This document shows, one piece after another, positions 1-9,374 of a DNA stretch of 64,000 nt. This stretch comes from JAWLAT01 sp041395325. GTDB taxonomy: Bacteria; Pseudomonadota; Gammaproteobacteria; Xanthomonadales; SZUA-5. Every line of letters starts with the position of its first letter. Within the stretch, counting starts at the first letter, position 1. Where the stretch lies: contig JAWLAT010000018.1 in NCBI GenBank assembly GCA_041395325.1, positions 1 to 64,000 of the forward strand, written 5' to 3'. Below the pieces are notes generated by a model. It saw only the letters and a program-made list of their open reading frames with translations, had not been told where the DNA came from and made no database searches. Both the position numbers and the translations under genes were made by a program.

Positions 1-2
1 TT

Positions 3-92
3 CTGGCGCCTCAGGAGACAAGGACAGAGCAGATGACCTTGGTCGTGACAGATGACGGCGAACTGGTCCGCAACGACTTCTACATGGTGTAG
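3..92 (+). CDS. C-terminal end of an unidentified protein (partial)
   Basis: An open frame enters from the left edge and ends at TAG 90-92, giving about 29 codons that end in the residues VVTDDGELVRNDFYMV. An internal ATG at 33 follows an AGGAGA-like stretch, but a 19-codon gene is less likely than the tail of a longer gene lying outside the window. The visible residues are soluble and acidic and carry no motif I recognise, so no function can be assigned. Confidence 0.4.
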   Translation: MAPQETRTEQMTLVVTDDGELVRNDFYMV

Positions 93-379
93 AACAGTGC
101 GACGTTGCTCGTGCGCGGTCCAACCATCACGACGATTGTCGAAGAACCACGGATCGAACGACTGCCGATCCGGATCGTCGAAGCGCCTGCCATGATCGTA
201 CTGATGTTGGTTCTGACACTCATCGTGGGAGTGCACTTGCGGCAACGGCGCCCATGCAACAAGCCAGCCACGGTACTCGGCCATCGGTAGCAGTTGCGCG
301 ATTGCTGGGATCCGGACCGGCACGGTGCTCGCCAGCTGGTAGACTTCGCGGCCGTTCCTACCACGACAGGCGCATAGAT
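93..379. other. Intergenic stretch upstream of the symporter gene, coding status unclear
   Basis: No convincing gene was found. A plus-strand frame (105-290, TTG start) would encode a 61-residue peptide with one hydrophobic segment. The exactly complementary minus-strand frame, open from about 284 to the left edge, reads as an Asp/His-rich peptide. Codon boundaries coincide, so at most one is real. Third-position GC does not separate them and neither has a good ribosome binding site. The stretch probably holds the promoter for the gene at 380. Confidence 0.3.
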
Positions 380-1915
380 ATGGGGATCAGGAGCTGGATT
401 CTGGGGTTGCTCGCGCTGCTTGCCTCGCAGCCGCTGCTGGCGCAGGAGGGCGGCGGGATAGACGCGTCCATCGAGGCAGCCATCGCTCCGATCCTGAACA
501 AGATATCCGGCGCGGTGTTTTACTCGGTCCCGTTCTTTGGCAGTGACCTCAGACTGATCGTGGCCTGGTTGGTCGTCGCTGCGGTGTTCTGCACGATCTA
601 CTTCAAGTTCATCAACCTGCGTGGCTTCTACCGCGGTTACCGGCTGATTCGTGGGGACTATCACGATGAATCGGCACCTGGAGAGGTCTCCCATTTCCAG
701 GCCTTGTCGACTGCCGTTTCCGGCACAGTTGGACTGGGCAATATCGGTGGTGTGGCGGTCGCCGTCACCCTGGGAGGCCCAGGGGCAACCTTCTGGATGG
801 TGCTGGCGGGCTTCCTCGGTATGGCGACGAAGTTCTGCGAGTGCACTTTAGGTGTGCGCTACCGCACCGAACACGCGGATGGCACGGTCTCAGGCGGGCC
901 CATGCACTACCTCAGCAAGGGGATCGCCGAACGCTTTCCGACTATGGGCGGATTCGGCAAGACACTGGCAGTGATCTTCGCCATCTGCTGTATCGGTGGT
1001 TCGCTGGGCGGCGGCAACATGTATCAAGCCAACCAGTCCTTCAACCAATTGGTCGCCGTCACTGGGGGGGCGGAAAGCTGGTTCGCCGACAAGGGCTGGT
1101 TGTTCGGCCTGGGGCTCGCCGTGATCACCGGCATGGTCGTCATCGGTGGCATCAAGTCCATCGCCAAGGTCACCAGCAAGCTGGTGCCCTTCATGGCCGC
1201 CATGTATCTGCTGGCCGGCTTGGTCATTATTCTGATGCACATCCCGCACTTGCCGGAGGCCATTGGCCAGATCATCTCCGGCGCGTTCTCGCCGGAGGCG
1301 ACGTTTGGAGGCATCGTGGGTGTGCTGATCGTCGGCTTTCAGCGCGCGGCTTTTTCCAATGAGGCTGGCATCGGATCGGCACCCATCGCCCATTCGGCCG
1401 TCAAGACCCGCTACGCGGCCACCGAGGGCCTGGTCGCTCTGTGGGAACCGTTCCTCGACACCGTTGTTATCTGCACGATGACTGCGCTGGTGATCATCGT
1501 TTCCGGTCAACTCGATACCCAGGCCGAAACGGGTCTGGTTGGGGTGGCATTGACCAGCGCGGCCTATGGCTCCGTCTTCAGCTGGTTCCCCTACCTGCTG
1601 TCGGTCGCAGTGCTGCTCTTTGCCTTTTCGACGATGATTTCCTGGTCGTATTACGGCGTGAAGGCGGCGACCTATCTGTTTGGCCACAGCCATCAGGTGA
1701 TGTTGGGCTACCACGCCGTGTTCCTGGTGTTCGTCGTGCTGGGTTGTTCGATTCAACTGCAGTCGGTGCTCGACTTCTCCGATGCCATGATCTTCATGAT
1801 GTCGATTCCGAACCTGATTGGTCTGTATCTGCTGGCACCCATCGTGCGCAGCGAGCTGAATCGTTTCGACAGTGATCTCGCCAGTGGCGCGGTCAAGCTG
1901 ACCCGCGACAAGTGA
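380..1915 (+). CDS. Alanine/glycine:cation symporter family protein (AGCS)
   Basis: A sodium- or proton-coupled symporter of small neutral amino acids (alanine/glycine) in the inner membrane, 511 residues with about ten hydrophobic segments. The family signature is clear: GGPGATFWMVLAGFLGMATK in the N-terminal third, and SNEAGIGSAP starting at residue 326, followed by AHSAVKT. The chosen ATG at 380 gives a signal-like N-terminus (MGIRSWILGLLALLASQPLLA) ahead of an acidic periplasmic stretch. The open frame extends upstream to 254, but that extension is basic and unlike the family. The stop lies 10 bases before the transketolase start, so the two are probably cotranscribed. The exact substrate cannot be read from sequence. 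Confidence 0.92.
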   Translation: MGIRSWILGLLALLASQPLLAQEGGGIDASIEAAIAPILNKISGAVFYSVPFFGSDLRLIVAWLVVAAVFCTIYFKFINLRGFYRGYRLIRGDYHDESAPGEVSHFQALSTAVSGTVGLGNIGGVAVAVTLGGPGATFWMVLAGFLGMATKFCECTLGVRYRTEHADGTVSGGPMHYLSKGIAERFPTMGGFGKTLAVIFAICCIGGSLGGGNMYQANQSFNQLVAVTGGAESWFADKGWLFGLGLAVITGMVVIGGIKSIAKVTSKLVPFMAAMYLLAGLVIILMHIPHLPEAIGQIISGAFSPEATFGGIVGVLIVGFQRAAFSNEAGIGSAPIAHSAVKTRYAATEGLVALWEPFLDTVVICTMTALVIIVSGQLDTQAETGLVGVALTSAAYGSVFSWFPYLLSVAVLLFAFSTMISWSYYGVKAATYLFGHSHQVMLGYHAVFLVFVVLGCSIQLQSVLDFSDAMIFMMSIPNLIGLYLLAPIVRSELNRFDSDLASGAVKLTRDK

Positions 1916-1925
1916 CGGAGGCAGG

Positions 1926-3938
1926 ATGAGCAACGTGGATCGTCGGCAGCTGGCCAATGCCGTTCGCGCGTTGTCGATGGATGCGGTGGAGGCCGCCAAG
2001 TCCGGGCACCCGGGCATGCCCATGGGTATGGCGGATATCGCCGAAGTGCTCTGGAACGACTTTCTCAGGCACAACCCCGCCAACCCGAAATGGAGCAATC
2101 GCGACCGCTTCGTGCTCAGCAACGGGCACGGATCGATGTTGCTCTATTCGCTGCTGCATCTCAGCGGCTATGACTTGCCGCTGGAGGAGTTGAAGCACTT
2201 CCGGCAACTGCATTCCCGCACCGCCGGCCATCCCGAAGCCTCCGAGACGCCTGGCGTGGAAACCACCACCGGCCCGCTGGGTCAGGGATTGGCCAATGCC
2301 GTCGGTATGGCATTGGCGGAGAAGATTCTGGCGGCACGCTTCAATCGGCCGGAGTTTCCCATCGTTGATCACTACACCTATTGCTTCCTAGGCGACGGCT
2401 GCCTGATGGAGGGCATTTCTCATGAGGCCGCCTCGCTGGCGGGCACCTTGGGGTTGGGCAAGCTGGTGGCGATCTACGATGACAACGGCATCTCCATCGA
2501 TGGACAGGTCCAAGGCTGGTTCAGCGACGACACGGTCAAGCGCTTCGAGGCTTACGGCTGGGAAGTGATCGGCGCTGTCGATGGCCACAATCCGGAAGCG
2601 ATCAAGGCCGCGCTGGTCAGTGCGGCGGTGGATCCGACCAAGCCGACGTTGATCTGCTGCAAGACCATCATCGGCTACGGCTCACCCAACAAACAGGGCA
2701 AGGAATCCAGCCATGGCGCGCCGTTGGGGGCGGACGAGCTGGCTGCCGCCAAGGCGGCGTTGGGTTGGACCCACGGTCCATTTGAGGTCCCCGATGAACT
2801 GCGCCATGCCTGGGACGCCCGTTCGCGCGGCGCCACCTGGGAACACGAGTGGCAGCAGCTCTTCAGCGGCTATCGAAGTCAGCACCCCGAACTGGCCAGT
2901 GAGTTTGAGCGGTGTCAGCAGGGTGAGTTGCCGTCCGACTGGCCCGCACGACGTGCCGGGGTCATCAATGCACTGGCGGCGGAAGCCAAGCCCATCGCCT
3001 CACGCAAGGCGTCGCAGCTGGCGCTCGGTCACCTGGTTGACGCACTGCCTGAGCTCACTGGCGGTTCGGCGGATCTGGCTCATTCGAATCTCACGCTGGT
3101 CAAGGGCAGCCGCGGCATCAGCGCAGGCGACGCCAGCGGAAACTACATCTATTACGGTGTGCGGGAATTTGGCATGTCCGCCATCGCCAACGGTCTGGGG
3201 CTGCACGGTGGCCTGCGGCCCTTTGGTGCGACCTTCCTGGTGTTCTCGGATTACGCGCGCAATGCCTTGCGCATGAGTGCATTGATTCCGGTGCCGGTCA
3301 TTCATGTGTACACGCACGACTCGATCGGTCTGGGCGAAGACGGCCCTACCCATCAACCGGTCGAGCATCTGGCCAGCCTGCGCCTGATGCCCAACACCGA
3401 GGTTTGGCGTCCCTGCGATGCTGTCGAAACGGCGGTCGCCTGGGTTGAGGCCATCGAGCACAAGGCAGGTCCGAGCTTGTTCGCGCTGAGTCGGCAGAAT
3501 CTGGCCCCCCAGGCGCGCAGCGAAGCGCAAGTGGATCTGATCGCCCGTGGCGGCTATGTGCTCGACTCCGACGAGAACCCTGAAGTGGTCTTGATCGGTA
3601 CGGGCTCGGAGCTGTCGTTGGCGACGGCCGCAGCAGCGTCCTTGCGCGAGTCAGGCCATCGCGTGCGCGTGGTTTCGATGCCCTGCACCCAGCGCTTCGA
3701 CGCCCAGCCGCTCGCCTATCGAGAGTCGGTCCTGCCCAGTGGGCTACGGGCTCGAGTGGCCGTTGAGGCCGGCGTCACCGACTTCTGGCGCAAGTATGTC
3801 GGGCTGGACGGAGAAGTGGTGGGCATTGATCGATTTGGCGCCTCGGCACCCGCCGATCAGCTGTATGCCCACTTCGACATCACCGCCGGCGCGGTGGCTG
3901 CTGCAGCACGCCGAGCGCTGGGCGCACAGGCCCACTGA
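1926..3938 (+). CDS. tkt: Transketolase
   Basis: Thiamine-diphosphate enzyme moving two-carbon ketol units between sugar phosphates in the non-oxidative pentose phosphate pathway; cytoplasmic. The 670 residues match the full family length. The thiamine-binding GDG is at residues 156-158 and is followed by LMEGISHEAASLAG and YDDNGISIDG. The pyrimidine-domain block EFGMSAIANGLGLHGG and the phosphate-binding HDSIGLGEDGPTHQPVEH are intact. The ATG at 1926 sits behind ACGGAGGCAGG. It lies 10 bases after the symporter gene and 53 bases before gap, and the tkt-gap pair is common in proteobacteria. No Calvin-cycle genes (rbc, prk) accompany it, so a heterotrophic role is inferred. Confidence 0.97.
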   Translation: MSNVDRRQLANAVRALSMDAVEAAKSGHPGMPMGMADIAEVLWNDFLRHNPANPKWSNRDRFVLSNGHGSMLLYSLLHLSGYDLPLEELKHFRQLHSRTAGHPEASETPGVETTTGPLGQGLANAVGMALAEKILAARFNRPEFPIVDHYTYCFLGDGCLMEGISHEAASLAGTLGLGKLVAIYDDNGISIDGQVQGWFSDDTVKRFEAYGWEVIGAVDGHNPEAIKAALVSAAVDPTKPTLICCKTIIGYGSPNKQGKESSHGAPLGADELAAAKAALGWTHGPFEVPDELRHAWDARSRGATWEHEWQQLFSGYRSQHPELASEFERCQQGELPSDWPARRAGVINALAAEAKPIASRKASQLALGHLVDALPELTGGSADLAHSNLTLVKGSRGISAGDASGNYIYYGVREFGMSAIANGLGLHGGLRPFGATFLVFSDYARNALRMSALIPVPVIHVYTHDSIGLGEDGPTHQPVEHLASLRLMPNTEVWRPCDAVETAVAWVEAIEHKAGPSLFALSRQNLAPQARSEAQVDLIARGGYVLDSDENPEVVLIGTGSELSLATAAAASLRESGHRVRVVSMPCTQRFDAQPLAYRESVLPSGLRARVAVEAGVTDFWRKYVGLDGEVVGIDRFGASAPADQLYAHFDITAGAVAAAARRALGAQAH

Positions 3939-3991
3939 GTCGACGAACACCCCTCACACTCAACCCCCAGTTTGACTGACGGAGATCCACC

Positions 3992-5011
3992 ATGACGCTA
4001 CGTGTCGCCATCAATGGTTACGGACGCATCGGCCGCAATGTCCTGCGCGCCCTGTACGAGAGCGGTCGCACCGGCGAGTTGCAGATCGTCGCTGTCAACG
4101 ACCTCGGTGATGCCAACACCAACGCGCATCTGACCCAGTACGACACGGCGCATGGCCGCTTTGGTTTCCCGGTCGGTGTGGACGGAGACCACCTCACGGT
4201 AGGTGCCGATCGCATCCGCGTGCTGGCCGAACGCGATCCGACCAAACTGCCCTGGGGAGAGATGAACATCGATGTGGTGTTCGAATGCACCGGGTTGTTC
4301 ACCAGCAAGGCCAAGGCCGGTGCACATCTGCAGGCGGGTGCCAAGCGCGTGCTGATCTCGGCACCGGGCGGCTCGGACGTGGATGCCACCGTGGTCTATG
4401 GCGTCAATCACCAGATTCTCGGTGCGCAGCATCAGGTCGTGTCCAATGCCTCCTGCACGACGAACTGTCTGGCGCCGATTGCCAAGGCCCTGCATCAGGC
4501 GATCGGCATTCAGCATGGATTGATGACCACGATCCACGCCTACACCAACGATCAGGTGCTGACCGACGTCTATCACTCGGATTTGCGACGTGCCCGTTCG
4601 GCGACCATGAGCCAGATCCCGACGAAGACCGGCGCCGCCGCCGCCGTGGGGTTGGTGCTGCCCGAACTCAACGGTCGCCTGGACGGATTCGCAATGCGCG
4701 TTCCGACGATCAATGTCTCGGTGGTTGACTTGTCTTTCGTGGCCGCACGACCGACGACCAAGGATGAGATCGATCAGGTGCTTGGCGACGCCGCGAACGG
4801 CGACCTCAAGGGCGTGCTCGCAATTTCCGCCGCCCCGCTGGTCTCGGTGGACTTCAACCATCGCCCGGAAAGCTCGATCTACGATTCGACGCTGACCAAG
4901 GTCATGGGCGGGACCCTCGTGAAAGTCTGCAGCTGGTATGACAACGAGTGGGGCTTCTCCAACCGCATGCTGGATACAGCCCTGGCCTGGGCTCGTCAGT
5001 CGGCCGGATGA
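3992..5011 (+). CDS. gap: Type I glyceraldehyde-3-phosphate dehydrogenase
   Basis: NAD(P)-dependent oxidation and phosphorylation of glyceraldehyde-3-phosphate in glycolysis/gluconeogenesis; 339 residues, normal length. The Rossmann motif is INGYGRIGRNVLRAL at the N-terminus. The catalytic cysteine is C155 in SNASCTTNCLAP, and the catalytic histidine is in MTTIHAYTNDQ. The segments LRRARSATMSQIPTKTGAAA and SWYDNEWGFSNRMLDT are diagnostic for GAPDH. Erythrose-4-phosphate dehydrogenase (Epd) is a related alternative, but the HAYTNDQ and PTKTGAA stretches favour GAPDH. The start at 3992 is preceded by GGAGATCCACC. It follows tkt by 53 bases. Confidence 0.95.
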   Translation: MTLRVAINGYGRIGRNVLRALYESGRTGELQIVAVNDLGDANTNAHLTQYDTAHGRFGFPVGVDGDHLTVGADRIRVLAERDPTKLPWGEMNIDVVFECTGLFTSKAKAGAHLQAGAKRVLISAPGGSDVDATVVYGVNHQILGAQHQVVSNASCTTNCLAPIAKALHQAIGIQHGLMTTIHAYTNDQVLTDVYHSDLRRARSATMSQIPTKTGAAAAVGLVLPELNGRLDGFAMRVPTINVSVVDLSFVAARPTTKDEIDQVLGDAANGDLKGVLAISAAPLVSVDFNHRPESSIYDSTLTKVMGGTLVKVCSWYDNEWGFSNRMLDTALAWARQSAG

Positions 5012-5029
5012 GCGCGCCGAGGTGACAAC

Positions 5030-5052
5030 GACGAGCCTCTCATAGGTTCGTC
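5030..5052 (+). terminator. Hairpin after gap, possible terminator
   Basis: Inverted repeat GACGAGCCT / AGGTTCGTC (9 bp with one G-U pair, 5-base loop) lying 19 bases after the gap stop. No T-run follows, so intrinsic termination is uncertain. A U-less hairpin recurs at other gene ends in this window. Confidence 0.35.
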
Positions 5053-5212
5053 AGGGCCCAACCGAACCACATACGGCGTCGTCAATCTGCGTGATTTCTG
5101 CCCTGGCCGGCCGTCTCCTGACGCCGGCCAGCGCCTTTTCGTGGGCGCGAAATTCCTTGCTGCATTGCAGCATAGCTACTTGATCTGACGAGGGGAAAGT
5201 TAAAAATCCGTG

Positions 5213-5242
5213 TTGCATTCGGTTGACAGCTCTCCCTATCAT
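5213..5242 (+). promoter_or_regulatory. Candidate sigma70-type promoter of the lipase/DUF1302 cluster
   Basis: TTGCAT (5213-5218), an 18-base spacer and TATCAT (5237-5242) lie 47 bases before the lipase ATG. The 277-base gap before this gene is the only long one at the front of the cluster, so a promoter is expected here. A TTGACA at 5223 is too close to TATCAT to serve as its -35. Read by eye only. Confidence 0.4.
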
Positions 5243-5288
5243 GGGTTGCGAATCTTCGTCTCACCGAATCACCACAAGGATTACAAGC

Positions 5289-7436
5289 ATGCAGACCCGG
5301 CAGCTCATTCCGCTTCTGCTGTCCGCGCTGGTACTGAGCGCGTGCAGCAGCAGCTCGAACAGTCCGCGGGCGGTGCCAGCACCACCGGCAACCAACAACA
5401 ACGGCACGCCGGTCAATGCCATCATCACCGCGCGCTTCGATCCCTCCAACGGTGTGCTGCCGCTGCCCAACAACCTGTTGCTCAGTGGTTCCACCGACCT
5501 CACGCTGAACCCGCCGGTGGCCGATCCCACCAACATCGGTGATCCCTTTGTCGCGCTCAGCGCGCTGGATGGGTGGGGTCTGATCACGCCCTGGTCCGCG
5601 AGCTTCTCGGCGGCGCTGGCGCCGGCGACGATCATTCCCGGTCAGACGGTGCGGATGTTCGAGGTCAACCGTTCCAATGCCGGCGCGGTGACCGGCGTGG
5701 TGCGCGAGCTGCAACCTGGCGTCGACTTCACGGCCGTGTTGTCCAGCGTCGATCCGACCAACCGAACGCTGGTCATGGTGCCGCTGCAGCCGCTGGAAGA
5801 ACTCAAGACCTACATGGCGGTGCTGACCGACGGCCTGACCGACACGGCCGGCAACGATGTCACGCCAGATCAGACCTATTTCCTGGCCAAGCGCACCGCA
5901 CCGCTGGTCGATGCCGCTGGCAACAGCACGGATCCATTGCTGCCGACGGCTACCGCTCGAGCGCTGGAACCCCTGCGTCAGCTGACCAATGCGCAGGAAG
6001 CCTCGGCCGCGGCCGCCGGCGTCAATCGGGACGACATCGTGCTGTCCTGGGCGGCGACCACACAAGGCGCGACCATCCCGCTGCGGGCCCTGCGCTCAAC
6101 GGTGCAGCCGGCGACCACACGCCTGGCGCCCACCGGCCTGACCACGGCGGCGGCAGGCTTGCCGCCGATTGCCGATATCTACATCGGCACCATTGACCTG
6201 CCGTACTACCTCGCCGCCCCGGGTGGCGCCGCCGAACTGCCACCGCAGACCATTCTGGGAACGTTCTGGCAGGCGGCCCCGGGTGCCTATGTGCCACCCT
6301 TCAACAGTCTCGGCCTGAGCCCGACCTCCACCAACGTCACCTTCGCCAATCCGCTGCCGGTCGCCAAGGGTACCGAGACGGCGCCACTGATCATGACGGT
6401 GCCCAATGCCGCGTCGGGCCGTACCCGTCCGGAAGCGGGCTGGCCGGTCGTGATCTTCGGTCACGGCATCACCCGCAACCGCTGTGACAGCCTGGCCATC
6501 TCGGCCACGATGGCCGCCCAGGGGTTTGCCGTGGTGGCCATGGATCACCCGCTGCACGGTGCCAATCCGGATGTGCCGTCGGATGCCTGTGGTGCCTTTT
6601 ATGTTGAAGGTACGCCGTTCGCGCCGATCGCTCGGGAGCGCACTTTCGACGTCGACCTGATCAACAACGCGACGGGTGCACCGGGTCCAGACGGATTGCG
6701 TGACCCCTCTGGCGCTCACTTCATCAATCTGGCCAGCCTGCTGACTGCCCGTGACAACCTGCGTCAGGCGCAGGCGGACCTGTCGGTGCTGACGCTGAGC
6801 GTGCCGTCGATGGACCTGAATGCCAACGGTATCGGCGACTTCGATGGTTCTCGCATCTACTACGTCGGCCAGTCGCTGGGCGGCATCATCGGCACGGTCT
6901 TCATGACCGTCGAACCCAACGTCAGCACCGGCGTGCTGAATGTACCTGGCGGTGGCATCGCCAAGCTCCTCGACGGCTCACCGACTTTCGGTCCGCGCAT
7001 CCGCGCCGGCCTGGCCGCCGCTGCCGGCCTGCAGCCGGGTACGCCGGACTTCGAGAGCTTCCTGCTGGCCGCTCAGACCGTCATCGACTCGGCTGACCCG
7101 ATCAACTATGCGCGCTCGCTGGTCCTGACCGATCGCGTGTTGTTGCAGGAAGTGCTGGGTGACCAGGTCGTGCCCAACCGCGTGACCGGCGCCCCGCTGT
7201 CCGGCACTGAGCCGCTGATCGCGATCATGGGTCTGAACAAGATCACCGGTACTGCCCTGGACGCCAATGGCATTCGTGGGTTCGTGCGCTTTACTGAAGG
7301 CGACCACGGCAGCCTGCTGAGCCCGGCCGCGTCGGCGGCGACCACCTTTGAGATGCAGGGCCAGATGGCCAGCATGCTGGTCAGTGGCGGTACCTCGGTG
7401 CTGGTCAGCAACGATGCCGTCATCGAAACCCCGTAA
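5289..7436 (+). CDS. VolA/Pla-1/cef-like lipoprotein lipase
   Basis: Predicted lipid-anchored extracellular or outer-membrane lipase/esterase of 715 residues. The N-terminus MQTRQLIPLLLSALVLSAC is a lipoprotein signal with lipobox LSAC, followed by a Ser/Asn/Pro-rich linker. Residues about 35-350 form a beta-rich N-terminal region (VNAIITARFDPSNGVLPLPN) typical of the bacterial virulence-factor lipase family. The alpha/beta hydrolase part has VVIFGHGITRNR (oxyanion region) and the nucleophile S529 in GQSLGG. The ATG at 5289 is preceded by AAGGA and begins the signal sequence; an upstream in-frame start at 5223 is rejected. VolA of Vibrio is a surface lysophospholipase; the substrate here is unknown. 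It is first in the cluster with DUF1302 and DUF1329 genes, 25 bases from the next gene. Confidence 0.85.
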   Translation: MQTRQLIPLLLSALVLSACSSSSNSPRAVPAPPATNNNGTPVNAIITARFDPSNGVLPLPNNLLLSGSTDLTLNPPVADPTNIGDPFVALSALDGWGLITPWSASFSAALAPATIIPGQTVRMFEVNRSNAGAVTGVVRELQPGVDFTAVLSSVDPTNRTLVMVPLQPLEELKTYMAVLTDGLTDTAGNDVTPDQTYFLAKRTAPLVDAAGNSTDPLLPTATARALEPLRQLTNAQEASAAAAGVNRDDIVLSWAATTQGATIPLRALRSTVQPATTRLAPTGLTTAAAGLPPIADIYIGTIDLPYYLAAPGGAAELPPQTILGTFWQAAPGAYVPPFNSLGLSPTSTNVTFANPLPVAKGTETAPLIMTVPNAASGRTRPEAGWPVVIFGHGITRNRCDSLAISATMAAQGFAVVAMDHPLHGANPDVPSDACGAFYVEGTPFAPIARERTFDVDLINNATGAPGPDGLRDPSGAHFINLASLLTARDNLRQAQADLSVLTLSVPSMDLNANGIGDFDGSRIYYVGQSLGGIIGTVFMTVEPNVSTGVLNVPGGGIAKLLDGSPTFGPRIRAGLAAAAGLQPGTPDFESFLLAAQTVIDSADPINYARSLVLTDRVLLQEVLGDQVVPNRVTGAPLSGTEPLIAIMGLNKITGTALDANGIRGFVRFTEGDHGSLLSPAASAATTFEMQGQMASMLVSGGTSVLVSNDAVIETP

Positions 7437-7461
7437 TCGAGCTCGCGGACAAGGATCAAGC

Positions 7462-9345
7462 ATGATGAACACGCAATTGAAGAAGACCGACCGCCGCTCG
7501 ATGACCCGACGCCGCCGGCTGGCGCTGGCGGTGTCTGCCGCGTTGCTCGGAGCGGCCGCCTCTCCAGTGCTGGCCTTCGAGTACAGCAACGGCGATTTCC
7601 GAATGAACGTCGACAGCACGCTGACTTATGGTCTGTCGTGGCGTGTCGAGGATCAGGACCCGAGCCTGATCGGCAAGGCGCAATTCAACCCCATCGGCTT
7701 TGCCTTGCCGAATGCTCAGCAGCGTGCCCTGCAGGGGCGTTTCTCGGTCAATTCCGATGACGGCAACCTGAACTACGACGATGGCGACCTGTTCTCCAAT
7801 GCGATCAAGCTGACCAGTGAGCTGTCGTGGGAATACGGCTACAACTGGGGCGGCCTGATCCGCGTCAGCGGCTTCTACGATTTCGAGAACGAGAGTCGCG
7901 ATGAGCTGACCGATCTCGCCAAGGATCTGGTGGGTAGTGACGTGCGCCTGCTCGACTTCTTCGTCTATCACAACTTCGATTTGGGCGAGAGCTCCAGCGG
8001 CACGGTGCGCCTGGGTCGCCAGGTTGTGAGCTGGGGCGAGAGCACCTTCATCCAGCAAGGCATCAACGTCATCAACCCGATCGACGTCTCCAAACTGCGC
8101 ATCGCCGGTGCGGAGCTGAAGGAAGCCTTCCTGCCGATCGACATGGTCTGGACCAGCTTCTCCTTCGGTGAGAACTTCTCGATCGAAGCGCTGTACATGT
8201 TCGAGTTCGAACAGATCGACATTGACCCGGCAGGCACCTACTTCAGCACCAATGACTTCGCCGCCCTGGGCGGTGAGTTCGTCATGCTGAATTTCGGTCT
8301 CGTCGACGAGCCCGCCAACTTCGCAGCCTGCCCTGGGATTCTGGCCAATCCGGCGATTCCGGCCACCGACCTGAGCCGCGTTTCCTGCAGCGCCGCGGTC
8401 CCGCGCAGTCCGGATCGCTTCGCCGACGACGATGGCCAGTACGGTGTCGCTCTGCGCTATTTCGCCCCCGAGCTGAACAACACCGAGTTCGGACTGTACT
8501 TCCTGAACTACCACAGCCGAGTGCCCGTGCTCAGCGGCACCGCGGTCACCAACTCCAACGCCAACTCGGGTCGCTATTTCGCCGAGTACCCGGAGGACAT
8601 CCGGCTTTATGGCCTGAGCTTCAATACGACGCTGGAAAGTGCTGGCATCGCGGTGCAGGGTGAAATCAGCTACCGCGACAATGTGCCGCTGCAAATCGAC
8701 GACGTCGAACTGCTGTTCTCGGTCCTGAGCCCGCTCAATGCGTTGATTCCGCAACCGGGCAATCGCTTCATCAGCCAGCTCGGGACCTTCGGCGTGGGCG
8801 AGGAAGTGCGCGGCTGGGAGCGGCATGAGTTAAGCCAGTTCCAGATGACCTTCACCAAGGTCTTTGGTCCCAACAACTTCCTGGGTGCCGATCAGATTGC
8901 CGCAGTGGCCGAAGTCGGTGCCACCAAGGTCTGGGATCTGCCGGATGCAGCGGTGCTGCGCTACCAGGGCGATGGCACGGACACGGGCGGCGGTCCCGAC
9001 GCGCTGACCGGTGCGCTGCGCAACCCGCAGACGCAGGTCGGCGGCTTTGCGACCTCCTTCTCCTGGGGCTATCGCTCCGCCGTGCGCGCCGACTACAACA
9101 ATGCCTTCGGCACGGCCTTCACGCTGTCACCGCGGGTGGCCTTCAACCATGACGTCAACGGCACCACGCCGGGACCGGGTGGCAACTTCATCGAAGATCG
9201 CAAGTCACTGACTTTCGGTGTCGAGGCCAATTACCTCAACCAGTGGTCCGCCGATGTCAGCTACACGCGCTTCTTTGGCGCCGGCATCTTCAACCTGATC
9301 AGCGACCGCGACTTCGTCTCGATGAACGCGAAGTACTCGTTCTGA
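7462..9345 (+). CDS. DUF1302 family outer-membrane protein
   Basis: Predicted outer-membrane beta-barrel of 627 residues belonging to the DUF1302 family. It has a basic N-region (MTRRRRLALAVSAALLGAAA) and a signal-peptidase site after SPVLA, giving mature FEYSNGDFRMNVDSTLTYGL. Alternating polar/hydrophobic strands run throughout, for example LTSELSWEYGYNWGGLIRVS. The segment VRLGRQVVSWGES and the terminal MNAKYSF, ending in Phe, fit an outer-membrane barrel. The ATG at 7462 is chosen because AAGGA lies 6 bases upstream; ATG 7465 is the only close rival. It is always accompanied by DUF1329 in the cluster type seen here, and the product is inferred to be the outer-membrane component of a hydrophobic-compound system. 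Transport itself is not demonstrated. Confidence 0.85.
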   Translation: MMNTQLKKTDRRSMTRRRRLALAVSAALLGAAASPVLAFEYSNGDFRMNVDSTLTYGLSWRVEDQDPSLIGKAQFNPIGFALPNAQQRALQGRFSVNSDDGNLNYDDGDLFSNAIKLTSELSWEYGYNWGGLIRVSGFYDFENESRDELTDLAKDLVGSDVRLLDFFVYHNFDLGESSSGTVRLGRQVVSWGESTFIQQGINVINPIDVSKLRIAGAELKEAFLPIDMVWTSFSFGENFSIEALYMFEFEQIDIDPAGTYFSTNDFAALGGEFVMLNFGLVDEPANFAACPGILANPAIPATDLSRVSCSAAVPRSPDRFADDDGQYGVALRYFAPELNNTEFGLYFLNYHSRVPVLSGTAVTNSNANSGRYFAEYPEDIRLYGLSFNTTLESAGIAVQGEISYRDNVPLQIDDVELLFSVLSPLNALIPQPGNRFISQLGTFGVGEEVRGWERHELSQFQMTFTKVFGPNNFLGADQIAAVAEVGATKVWDLPDAAVLRYQGDGTDTGGGPDALTGALRNPQTQVGGFATSFSWGYRSAVRADYNNAFGTAFTLSPRVAFNHDVNGTTPGPGGNFIEDRKSLTFGVEANYLNQWSADVSYTRFFGAGIFNLISDRDFVSMNAKYSF

Positions 9346-9374
9346 TGCAACGCAATGCAGCGAAGGGGAACACT

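Noticed and set aside
80..694. Minus-strand frame across the left edge of the symporter gene
   Set aside because: Most of it is antisense to the symporter; the remaining part is undecidable, so it is only mentioned under the intergenic entry.
5223..5288. Upstream start of the lipase gene
   Set aside because: It would put 22 residues before a perfect lipoprotein signal and overlap the predicted promoter.
7456..8826. Long minus-strand open frame opposite the DUF1302 gene
   Set aside because: Complement of a GC-rich real gene; Gln/Val/Glu-rich with no domain and no ribosome binding site.
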